From an uncultured Fretibacterium sp. (GTDB lineage Bacteria > Synergistota > Synergistia > Synergistales > Aminobacteriaceae): a stretch of 6,073 nt of DNA. The stretch is taken from contig CAJPSE010000109.1 in assembly GCA_905373185.1 (NCBI GenBank), positions 1 through 6,073 on the forward strand, read 5' to 3'. Each line of letters begins with the position of its first letter. Position 1 is the first letter of the stretch. The notes under the pieces are model-generated. The model saw only the letters and a program-made list of their open reading frames with translations. It did no database searches and was not told the DNA's origin. The position numbers were made by a program, and so were the translations under genes. Shown in pieces: positions 1-5,697 of the stretch.

Positions 1-1621
1 CACCCCATCCTCCTGCAGAGATGGCCCCTCCCCCAAGCCATGCCAGCGCAGCATTCGTTGCGGCAGCACCCGATAAGGCCGAAATCGCTGTTCCCGTACT
101 GGCCGTCCCTACAAGCACTGCCGTTTGTAAAATGGCACAACCCGCAGCATAGCCCGCAATAGAACTGACTAAACCGGAAGCTATTCCCGTCAGGAACATC
201 CTGTTTCCATCCTCTATACGCCCTCCATTGAGCAGGGCATATCCATAGGAGAAGATCAGGGTTGCAATGATTCCTCCACCCAAACCTCCCAATAACCTCG
301 AGCTCTTCAGCCATCGTGGATTCATGGTTGCAAGCAGGGATTGAGAGGATGTGAGCATTTGTTTTTCGACAAAATAGGAAATTCCCGCTCCTGCCAAGGC
401 ACCGCCTGCAGCGCTGACGGCACTCAAGGTTATTTCTTTTGTCATCTGATGGAAGTTAACAGCTTCCCCCGAAAACAAACGGTTCAGGACATGGAACCCC
501 AAACCCATTATCGCCCCCCAAGCCCCCGCTTTAAGGGCAATCTTTCCCGCCAAACGCCAGGGCCAGCGTGGTTGCTCAAGATTATGTTTTTTTAAAAATG
601 CCCCAACCCTGTTCTGTTCTTTAGCGGTTTTGTAATCTCGCATAGCAATTTCACGTTTGAATGAATTCCCGTATTGTTCTCTAATAGCGCTGGTTACTGC
701 TTCATCTACCAGCGCTTTATGTGAGGGAGACAATTCAGCATAGGGTTTGGACAGCACATCAATCCGTTTCACCGTTCCCGGAATCGTGTTCCCCTTGGCA
801 TCCAGATGTTCACTGGTCACAACAAAAGAATTTTTTTCCACGCGGAGCCGCCACAATACCTTTCGGGGTTCTATTTTCCCTTTGGCAACGCCCTCCATAT
901 ACTGCCCACTTTTATTAACTTGTTTGGCCAGCACCTGGACATCAACTGGCTTATCGGAGTAGTAGACATATCCCCCCAACCCTTTCTCATACCAGATAAG
1001 GACTTTTTGCCCCTTGGGCAGGGGGACCACCGTTATTTCCTTGGAGGTCGATGAGGGAACAAGGGAACTTCTGGAAATAGGCTTTATTCTACCCGCTTTC
1101 AACAAAGAAGACATTCTGTCGTAATGCTTAGCAGTCATGCCAGCACGGTGCCTGATCCATTTATCACTCATCTGTTTACCGCCATGCTTGGTATATCCCA
1201 ACCGAGAATTGCCGAATTTGCTCTCCGTCACCATAGCTCCAGAGGGGTTCCCTCGCTTATCAAATTGAACATACAGGCCATCAAAACCGGCTCTTCCCGA
1301 TTTCGATGGGTCCAACAGGGCTATCGCTCCCCCCGGTTTGACCTGTATCGCTCCTGGGTCAAGCGGGTACCAAACTTTGCCTGAATCCGTTGTGTTGTTG
1401 AAAAAAAATCTCATCATATTTTCAGTAACATTTCCCGTGAAGTTACGGGACGATGAGGAGAGCCGGGAGGCATAAAGCATTGCCGGTGTCTCCGTTGCGA
1501 CGGTCAGCGCCGTTGCGAATGGCGAAACCGTGGCCGGGATGTACGGAACGCTCCCGGCAAATACCGCATGAGGCAAAAAAGTTATCAGAACGCAAGCGGC
1601 TATCCACCTTATCTTTTTCAT
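1..1621 (-). CDS. Exported PD-(D/E)xK nuclease-like protein with glycine-rich membrane tail (partial, 3' end outside window)
   Basis: The frame is open from an ATG at 1621 to the left edge, giving 540 residues with no stop, so the C-terminus is missing. Residues 1-22 form a Sec signal peptide (MKK start, hydrophobic core, likely cleavage after VFA22). Around 113-156 lies a pattern expected of a restriction-endonuclease fold: D114 in GFDGLY, E133-S-K135, then LGYTK and QMSDKWI (150-156). From memory, near-identical blocks (DGVY, E-A/S-K-Y/F-G, QMSxxWI) occur in nuclease domains of Rhs and other polymorphic toxins. Residues about 190-355 are charged, with no assigned domain. From about 357 the chain alternates hydrophobic and glycine-rich segments (about 357-380, 397-417, 443-464, 476-540), as in glycine-zipper or pore-forming tails. 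I infer an envelope protein with the nuclease-like part outside the cytoplasm. Toxins usually carry the nuclease at the C-terminus, so this N-terminal position is odd. It follows the 416-residue gene by 10 bp. Nuclease activity is unproven. Confidence 0.85.
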   Translation of the reverse strand, partial: MKKIRWIAACVLITFLPHAVFAGSVPYIPATVSPFATALTVATETPAMLYASRLSSSSRNFTGNVTENMMRFFFNNTTDSGKVWYPLDPGAIQVKPGGAIALLDPSKSGRAGFDGLYVQFDKRGNPSGAMVTESKFGNSRLGYTKHGGKQMSDKWIRHRAGMTAKHYDRMSSLLKAGRIKPISRSSLVPSSTSKEITVVPLPKGQKVLIWYEKGLGGYVYYSDKPVDVQVLAKQVNKSGQYMEGVAKGKIEPRKVLWRLRVEKNSFVVTSEHLDAKGNTIPGTVKRIDVLSKPYAELSPSHKALVDEAVTSAIREQYGNSFKREIAMRDYKTAKEQNRVGAFLKKHNLEQPRWPWRLAGKIALKAGAWGAIMGLGFHVLNRLFSGEAVNFHQMTKEITLSAVSAAGGALAGAGISYFVEKQMLTSSQSLLATMNPRWLKSSRLLGGLGGGIIATLIFSYGYALLNGGRIEDGNRMFLTGIASGLVSSIAGYAAGCAILQTAVLVGTASTGTAISALSGAAATNAALAWLGGGAISAGGWG

Positions 1622-1626
1622 GAGGG

Positions 1627-1633
1627 CCCCCCT
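1627..1633 (-). promoter_or_regulatory. Ribosome binding site overlapping the upstream stop codon
   Basis: On the minus strand AGGGGGG lies 5 nt before the ATG at 1621, and its first two bases belong to the TAG stop of the upstream gene. The overlap suggests translational coupling and supports both the start choice and a shared mRNA. Confidence 0.65.
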
Positions 1634-2882
1634 AAAAATCTTCCAGCTTACGTTTTTCTTTAAATACCATGGCTTTTTCAATATCGCTTTTCTCAGTGTT
1701 GTCCAGCTTGAAATACAGCTCTCCCCATACCCTGTTGAGGCACTGTTGCGCTCCAAAATCCAGAAGCCTCGTATCAACGTAGGAAAGTTCTTCAATCCAT
1801 GAAGTTTTGAGTGCCTTTTTCATCTGTTCCATCGCCCACTCGTTATACCGATGCATCTGTTTTGCACGGTAATCCGACAATTGCTGCTGTACTGTCTCCA
1901 AAAGTTTACTCAGTTCATCACTCACTTGAGGTGAAGAGATATTTTGAGACTGCAACGTGACGTCGCGCATGAAAATATTGATCCCATTGATCTTCTCCTG
2001 AAATGTATGCCCATTATTAGATTCCTTTAATTTTGCATAGGAGTTCTTAATGACTTCCATTGCAGCTTTGGAGCGTTCCTCTGCAGCGTCCTGAATCCGT
2101 TTGTCGAGCTTTTCCTTAATCTGGAGGACTTCTTGAGTGACGCCCTGCGGTAAATTGAGGCTCAAGGCTACCAGCTGCTGTAAGGACGTTTCGGCAAGCT
2201 GCAGATAGTACATCTGCAGAGGAGCAAGGCTCTGAGACGAACTGCGAGAGAGCAGCTCTTCAATCTGCTCCATCCCGGAACTCATCATTATCCCTGTCTG
2301 CAGGCTGTCCGAGATATCCTGGTCGTCCAAACCGTGTTCCTCCAACAGGCTATTGGCATCCTGCAGAATGTTGAGGTACTCTTTCAGGTTTGGGGAGTTT
2401 TTCGCATCTTCCTTACGCTCTGCAACTTTTTCCATAACTTCAGTATCAGGCCGGTCATCCAATTTTGGAAAATTTTTTTCGAGAGATTCTTCCCGAGCTA
2501 GAGATATTTTTTCTTTCAGTTTCACAATTTGTGGCAGATCATTCGGTTTTACGGTCATCACCTGTGCGCTCAAAAAGGAATCCAATGCGTCCAAGCTCTC
2601 TGCTGGAAATACCGGAGCTTTTTTTGCCCATTTGAGTATCATCGTCGCGTAATCCATGATGATATCGATATTCCCAGGCATAAAAGAAAGTGCATTGATA
2701 AAATACATGGACGCCAGCTCCATATCCTGCTTGTGCGCCGCCCGTAACGCCTGCTCGCGTGCTTGCTGTGCAAAAGTGCGAGCTTCATCATCGGTCAAAG
2801 CAGAGGCAGTTCGAGAAAGAAAGAACATCGAAAGTAATACAAAAAAGCAGATCAACAGGTGCAATCCTTTTTCCCTGTACAT
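1632..2882 (-). CDS. Exported helical protein with TPR-like and coiled-coil segments, function unknown
   Basis: This gene encodes 416 residues that I do not recognise as a named family. Residues 1-28 are a signal peptide (YREK, then a long hydrophobic core, cleavage predicted after the ASA at 26-28), so the mature protein is probably periplasmic or secreted. The rest looks almost entirely alpha-helical and charged. Residues about 35-80 resemble one TPR helix pair (spaced alanines, a tyrosine, then MPGN at the turn). Residues 117-165 and 250-290 have heptad-like spacing consistent with coiled coils. A late segment (344-360) contains RYNEWAMEQMKKAL. Only one cysteine is present (C381) in the mature part. 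No catalytic motif is visible, so a scaffold, chaperone or adaptor role is the most I would infer, possibly for the nuclease-like protein encoded 10 bp downstream. The start is supported by GGGGGAG 8 nt upstream and by the signal peptide beginning right at it. Confidence 0.88.
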   Translation of the reverse strand: MYREKGLHLLICFFVLLSMFFLSRTASALTDDEARTFAQQAREQALRAAHKQDMELASMYFINALSFMPGNIDIIMDYATMILKWAKKAPVFPAESLDALDSFLSAQVMTVKPNDLPQIVKLKEKISLAREESLEKNFPKLDDRPDTEVMEKVAERKEDAKNSPNLKEYLNILQDANSLLEEHGLDDQDISDSLQTGIMMSSGMEQIEELLSRSSSQSLAPLQMYYLQLAETSLQQLVALSLNLPQGVTQEVLQIKEKLDKRIQDAAEERSKAAMEVIKNSYAKLKESNNGHTFQEKINGINIFMRDVTLQSQNISSPQVSDELSKLLETVQQQLSDYRAKQMHRYNEWAMEQMKKALKTSWIEELSYVDTRLLDFGAQQCLNRVWGELYFKLDNTEKSDIEKAMVFKEKRKLEDF

Positions 2883-2890
2883 GAGTACTT

Positions 2891-2897
2891 CTCCCCC
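2891..2897 (-). promoter_or_regulatory. Ribosome binding site of the 416-residue gene
   Basis: GGGGGAG on the minus strand, 8 nt before the ATG at 2882. It fixes the start codon and resembles the G-run site of the downstream gene. Confidence 0.7.
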
Positions 2898-2943
2898 TTA
2901 ACAAAGATATGTTCTAAACAATAGCAGAAGACAACCTTGCTCT

Positions 2944-2955
2944 TAATCGATTATA
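2944..2955 (-). promoter_or_regulatory. Candidate -10 box with overlapping palindrome (promoter/operator of the left operon)
   Basis: The minus strand carries a perfect TATAAT (2955 to 2950), about 67 nt before the ATG at 2882. The 10-bp perfect palindrome TAATCGATTA (2944-2953) overlaps its downstream part. No good -35 is found at 17 bp (ATCCCA), so the promoter would need an activator or is not genuine. A repressor on the palindrome would block the -10; the divergent XRE gene is an obvious candidate, but this is inference. Confidence 0.4.
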
Positions 2956-3063
2956 TCAATAAAAATCAACTTTGGGATACTATTTACCTATCCAAATCAA
3001 TTCTTGCTTAAAACGCCTTTTATCCACACCATAGAGGGAAACGCCGACAATGGAGTGGTGAGG

Positions 3064-3537
3064 ATGGAAAGGCTTACGGAGATGGAACTGCATAAGGCCA
3101 TCAAGCGGATGCGGCAGGACAGGGGCCTGACTCAGGCAAGGCTTGCCGATGCGGTGGGCGTATCCACCTTCACGCTGATTCGCTGGGAGCGCGGCGAGCG
3201 CACGCCCGACGGCCGCTTCCTGGAGAAACTGGCCTCGGCCCTGAACTGCTGGATGGTGTTGGACACGAATGGAACGTGGACCTGTTTCCCCCACGAGGGA
3301 ACGGGCCAGGACGCCTCGTCCCCATCTCCAGCCCTTCCACCGTCCGTTGACGAGGTCTACGCTCAGGCTGCAGCGGCCAAGGACAAGGCCGTGTGGAACG
3401 CCTTCTTCCATGGGTTGGCCCGGAGCAACCCGGATTTGGAGGCGTGGCTCCGCAACTCCGGCGGAGGCGCGGAGTTGGACGAAGGCACCCTTAAAATCCT
3501 GGCCTCCGTCATTCTGGCCATTGTCCGGGCCCGCTGA
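3064..3537 (+). CDS. XRE-family helix-turn-helix transcriptional regulator
   Basis: This gene encodes 157 residues. Residues 8-65 form a Cro/C1-type (HTH_3) domain: RMRQDRGLTQARLADAVGV with helix 2 at about 23-30, recognition helix at about 34-42 (STFTLIRWE), then the typical W-E-x-G-x-R-x-P turn and a closing helix (FLEKLASALN). A short proline- and serine-rich linker (about 84-94) leads to a helical C-terminal part (95-157) with no recognised domain, perhaps for dimerisation. The ATG at 3064 is chosen because GGAG lies 8 nt upstream at 3052-3055. An in-frame TTG at 3004 would add 20 residues but has no ribosome binding site and those residues do not belong to the HTH fold. The gene diverges from the left operon across 181 bp, the classical layout for a local repressor, so it may control that operon, itself, or both. 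No clear promoter of its own was found. Confidence 0.9.
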   Translation: MERLTEMELHKAIKRMRQDRGLTQARLADAVGVSTFTLIRWERGERTPDGRFLEKLASALNCWMVLDTNGTWTCFPHEGTGQDASSPSPALPPSVDEVYAQAAAAKDKAVWNAFFHGLARSNPDLEAWLRNSGGGAELDEGTLKILASVILAIVRAR

Positions 3538-3538
3538 G

Positions 3539-3573
3539 AAAAGGAGCTTCGGGCTCTCTCAGGGCCCCTTTTT
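3539..3573 (+). terminator. Bidirectional hairpin terminator between convergent genes
   Basis: AAAAGG (3539-3544) can pair with CCTTTT (3567-3572), with G3546-C3565 and C3547-G3564 continuing the stem after one mismatch; an inner GAGC/GCTC hairpin (3544-3547, 3553-3556) is an alternative. The + strand ends in five T (3569-3573), the minus strand in four T. The hairpin starts 2 nt after the stop of the XRE gene and contains the last codons and stop of the minus-strand gene, so it could serve both. Confidence 0.6.
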
Positions 3574-3930
3574 CCGATCGGATGCCGATGCCGTCAGATA
3601 GTCCGCCAGGCTCATCACCGTTCGGTTGTTTTGTTCCTCGACCCAGCGTTCCAGACGACAAAGGACATCGCGGCATGTCCGCTTCAGCAGGAGCACCAAA
3701 TCCTTCCCCCTGGATTCCCCTGATCCTGCCAAAAACGACCGTGCAAAGAGCGCACAGGGCGCTGTCTCGCCCACGATGCCCTTCTCCTTCAGTTCCATGA
3801 CGGCGTCCACGATAAAGCGGGGGACGTCTTCGTCCCTCAACCCCATAAACACGATGCCCCGTTGCCCCGGGCAGAACGGGGCCAGCCGAGACCGTTCCGT
3901 GGCATCGGGAAACAGAAGGCACTTGCGCAT
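3559..3930 (-). CDS. Small cysteine-containing protein of unknown function
   Basis: This gene encodes 123 residues, probably soluble and cytoplasmic: there is no signal peptide or membrane segment. I do not recognise the family. It has five cysteines (C4, C20, C59, C86, C91) not arranged as a clear zinc or iron-sulphur motif. Central residues 31-52 (RDEDVPRFIVDAVMELKEKG) and 77-100 look like amphipathic helices, and the C-terminus is basic (SDRKKGP). The ATG at 3930 has a weak GGTGGGA site at 3936-3942. Reality is supported by protein-like composition, a fit between a convergent terminator and a divergent promoter region, and the lack of a better candidate on either strand. Longer overlapping frames here are arginine- and proline-rich and look like shadows. 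It is divergent from the membrane regulator at 4014 and may be its target. Confidence 0.62.
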   Translation of the reverse strand: MRKCLLFPDATERSRLAPFCPGQRGIVFMGLRDEDVPRFIVDAVMELKEKGIVGETAPCALFARSFLAGSGESRGKDLVLLLKRTCRDVLCRLERWVEEQNNRTVMSLADYLTASASDRKKGP

Positions 3931-3945
3931 CGCTATCCCACCATT

Positions 3946-3974
3946 CTTTTATCGCTTGTATCGCTTGTCGCCAA
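3946..3974 (-). promoter_or_regulatory. Possible weak promoter of the small gene
   Basis: On the minus strand TTGGCG (3974 to 3969) and TAAAAG (3951 to 3946) are separated by 17 bp, each matching four of six consensus bases. The spacer is almost exactly the tandem repeat. The predicted start site near 3939 would give a very short leader overlapping the ribosome binding site, which weakens the call. Confidence 0.25.
3951..3968. repeat. Perfect 9-bp tandem direct repeat, candidate operator
   Basis: ATCGCTTGT occurs twice head to tail (3951-3959, 3960-3968) between two divergent genes; a partial third copy, ATCGCT, lies at 3929-3934 over the start codon of the small gene. The second copy covers the position where the -35 of the rightward promoter would lie, an arrangement typical of activator sites. 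Binding is inferred, not shown. Confidence 0.5.
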
Positions 3975-3980
3975 CTCTTC

Positions 3981-3989
3981 TGGTAATAT
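3981..3989 (+). promoter_or_regulatory. Candidate extended -10 promoter of the membrane regulator gene
   Basis: TGGTAATAT fits an extended -10 (TGn followed by TAATAT at 3984-3989), placed to give a leader of about 18 nt before the GTG at 4014. The -35 region (TCGCTT at 3961-3966, 17-bp spacing) is poor and lies inside the tandem repeat. Confidence 0.45.
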
Positions 3990-4001
3990 AGGCTCTGAAC
4001 C

Positions 4002-4006
4002 GGGAG
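4002..4006 (+). promoter_or_regulatory. Ribosome binding site that decides a GTG start
   Basis: GGGAG lies 7 nt before the GTG at 4014. It is the main reason to accept this non-ATG start for the 542-residue protein. Confidence 0.7.
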
Positions 4007-4013
4007 CTGTCCA

Positions 4014-5642
4014 GTGCATCTGATCGAGCCTGACGACATCGGCGTCTACAGGCGAAAATCCTGGAATGGAGGCGCGAGGTCCTTGCCGAAGTTCAACCTT
4101 ACGGACGACACGATGGCGCGGCTGTCCGCAAAATTTTTGGAATTTCAGGCGGAAAGGAAAACAATCCGTGCCCTGCTGGGTGACTATGCCGCCGATTACC
4201 GTCGTTTTAAAGGATCGGAGCTGGCACGGCAGGAGTACCTGCGCGAGCGGTACGCGAATCGGTCGCCACAGCTCAGCCACCTGGTCTGGAACGATGAGGA
4301 CGGCCTGTACTGGGGTCCCGCGGACATCGCCATCCTGCTGAACCGGGACCGGTCGGCGGTGTCGCGGGTTCTCGCCAAAATGACGGCGGACGAGGGGTGG
4401 CGCGCACGGCTGTCCGTGCTCCGCAGGGATTTTGGCCGAAGCGCGTCCGCGCCGCTTTACGCCTACCGACAGGAGATCTTTGACCTGATCGTCGATTATT
4501 ACGAGGAAGATTATCTGCGACGCTTCATCAAACCGCGCCGGGGAAGGCCCCGGAGCGAGGCCGAGGCGGGGGAGGTCCGCCGCTACTGGAGTTACCTCAA
4601 AAATGCCGTCTGCGTCGCACCGGAACGTTTTTGGGAGGAAAGCGACCCCGCAGGGCTGCCGGAGATCCCGCCGATGGGTTTCAAGGAAGCCCTGCGACTG
4701 ATCCTCTCCAGGGTCCTGACCCTGCGGACGGGGGCGCTGTTCACCGTGTCGTTCGCGCTTGGCTATGAGCTCTCGCGCCGCTGGCCCGTCCTGTTTCTCT
4801 GGCTGCCTGCCGTCGCCGTTCTGGTCTTTTTTCTCTGCATCTCGCTCCTTCGCCGTGGGAAATTCAACCCCGCGCACGTCGCAAGCCTTGGGGCCGGCGC
4901 GCTGCTCTTCTGCCTGCTCTGGACCGTGGGGCTGCTCTCCGGGGAAGGCTCGCTCCGCACGCCCGAAGGCGTCCTGCGGATACGGAATGTGGAGCGCAGG
5001 GCCAACCTGACGCTCAACCCCAGTATCCTGGACAAAGGCATCGTGCGGTTCACCATCGACACGGACGCCGATGCTCGCCATATCCTGCAGTATTCTTACC
5101 GAATCAGCCCGGACGTGGAGTACCGATCCACAGGATTCATGAGGGAGGTCAACCCGACCACTGGGGCACAGTACCCCGACATGACCATCGACACCGGCCG
5201 ATCGAAGGGTGTCGTCGAACTGGATGTCCAATACCTTGGAACTGACGGCGTCGAACGAGGACCATACCCCTTTAGCTTCGACCTGGACGCGGTGCGTTTC
5301 GAGAACGGCAAGGACTGGGCCCTCCACTTCATAGACGAATGGCTCTCGGTCTATCGCCTGGCGGAGCCGCAACGGGAGGGAGAGGGAACGACCTTCGTCA
5401 CGATCGACCCCGGCCTTTTCAGCGACGAAGCCCTGGACGCCGTCCTGGGGATCGTTTACGGCGTCAACACCAGAACGCCGGACACGGAGATGACCATGGA
5501 AGAGATCCTGAAGCTCAGGGAGCAGGGCATCTATGAATTATTGACGAGTGAGGAGGACACCATCGCCTGCGTCTCCGCGCGGCTGCTCTTCAAGGACGGG
5601 ACCTCGTCGGACGTGCGGGTGTTCGAGAAGACGGTTCGTTAA
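4014..5642 (+). CDS. Putative membrane-anchored one-component regulator (HTH, three membrane segments, extracytoplasmic domain)
   Basis: This gene encodes 542 residues of an unnamed family. Residues about 97-123 (GLYWGPADIAILLNRDRSAV and the following SRVLAKM) fit a helix-turn-helix: helix ADIAILL, turn NRDRS, recognition helix AVSRVLAKM. Basic residues 173-180 (KPRRGRPR) match the RGRP core of an AT-hook. Three hydrophobic segments follow at about 238-252, 257-279 and 287-308. With a cytoplasmic N-terminus this puts residues 310-542 outside the cytoplasm. That part is probably beta-rich (repeated short hydrophobic strands; VNPTTGAQYPDM; GVERGPYPFSFD), followed by a mixed alpha/beta C-terminus. 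The plan recalls ToxR/CadC-type regulators that bind DNA while anchored in the membrane, but the HTH type and three membrane segments differ, so this is an architectural analogy only. GTG is used as the start because of the upstream GGGAG. It probably controls the divergent region carrying the tandem repeat, an inference from position. The target signal is unknown. Confidence 0.88.
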   Translation: MHLIEPDDIGVYRRKSWNGGARSLPKFNLTDDTMARLSAKFLEFQAERKTIRALLGDYAADYRRFKGSELARQEYLRERYANRSPQLSHLVWNDEDGLYWGPADIAILLNRDRSAVSRVLAKMTADEGWRARLSVLRRDFGRSASAPLYAYRQEIFDLIVDYYEEDYLRRFIKPRRGRPRSEAEAGEVRRYWSYLKNAVCVAPERFWEESDPAGLPEIPPMGFKEALRLILSRVLTLRTGALFTVSFALGYELSRRWPVLFLWLPAVAVLVFFLCISLLRRGKFNPAHVASLGAGALLFCLLWTVGLLSGEGSLRTPEGVLRIRNVERRANLTLNPSILDKGIVRFTIDTDADARHILQYSYRISPDVEYRSTGFMREVNPTTGAQYPDMTIDTGRSKGVVELDVQYLGTDGVERGPYPFSFDLDAVRFENGKDWALHFIDEWLSVYRLAEPQREGEGTTFVTIDPGLFSDEALDAVLGIVYGVNTRTPDTEMTMEEILKLREQGIYELLTSEEDTIACVSARLLFKDGTSSDVRVFEKTVR

Positions 5643-5658
5643 ACGGACGCCTTCATGG

Positions 5659-5693
5659 GCCCGACGGGCTCCGCGGTTGGGGCAGCCGACCGC
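5659..5693. terminator. Hairpins between convergent genes, possible terminator without T-run
   Basis: GCGGTTGG (5673-5680) pairs over 8 bp, including one T-G wobble, with CCGACCGC (5686-5693) around a 5-nt loop. A smaller hairpin GCCC-GAC-GGGC precedes it at 5659-5669. Both lie between the converging genes. Neither is followed by a T-run on either strand, so intrinsic termination is uncertain. Confidence 0.4.
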
Positions 5694-5697
5694 AACC

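Noticed and set aside
1..1384. Several plus-strand frames of 60-86 residues in the left block
   Set aside because: They lie opposite a continuous 540-codon minus-strand frame with signal peptide and recognisable motif, and have no ribosome binding sites of note.
1591..1600. Lipobox-like IAAC at residues 7-10 of the nuclease-like protein
   Set aside because: The cysteine comes before most of the hydrophobic core, too early for a lipoprotein signal; a standard signal peptide cleaved after residue 22 fits better.
3004..3063. TTG start extending the XRE protein by 20 residues
   Set aside because: There is no ribosome binding site before it, while GGAG precedes the ATG at 3064 by 8 nt.
2980..3411. 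143-residue minus-strand frame opposite the XRE gene
   Set aside because: The plus strand encodes a clear helix-turn-helix domain, so this is the antisense shadow.
3509..4039. 176-residue minus-strand frame overlapping the small gene
   Set aside because: It overlaps the end of the XRE gene and the divergent promoter region, and its composition is rich in glycine and arginine as expected of a shadow frame in GC-rich DNA.
3933..5372. 479-residue minus-strand frame opposite the membrane regulator gene
   Set aside because: It is long only because GC-rich coding DNA is often open on the opposite strand; its product lacks protein-like helices or motifs, whereas the plus strand gives an HTH, membrane segments and a good ribosome binding site.
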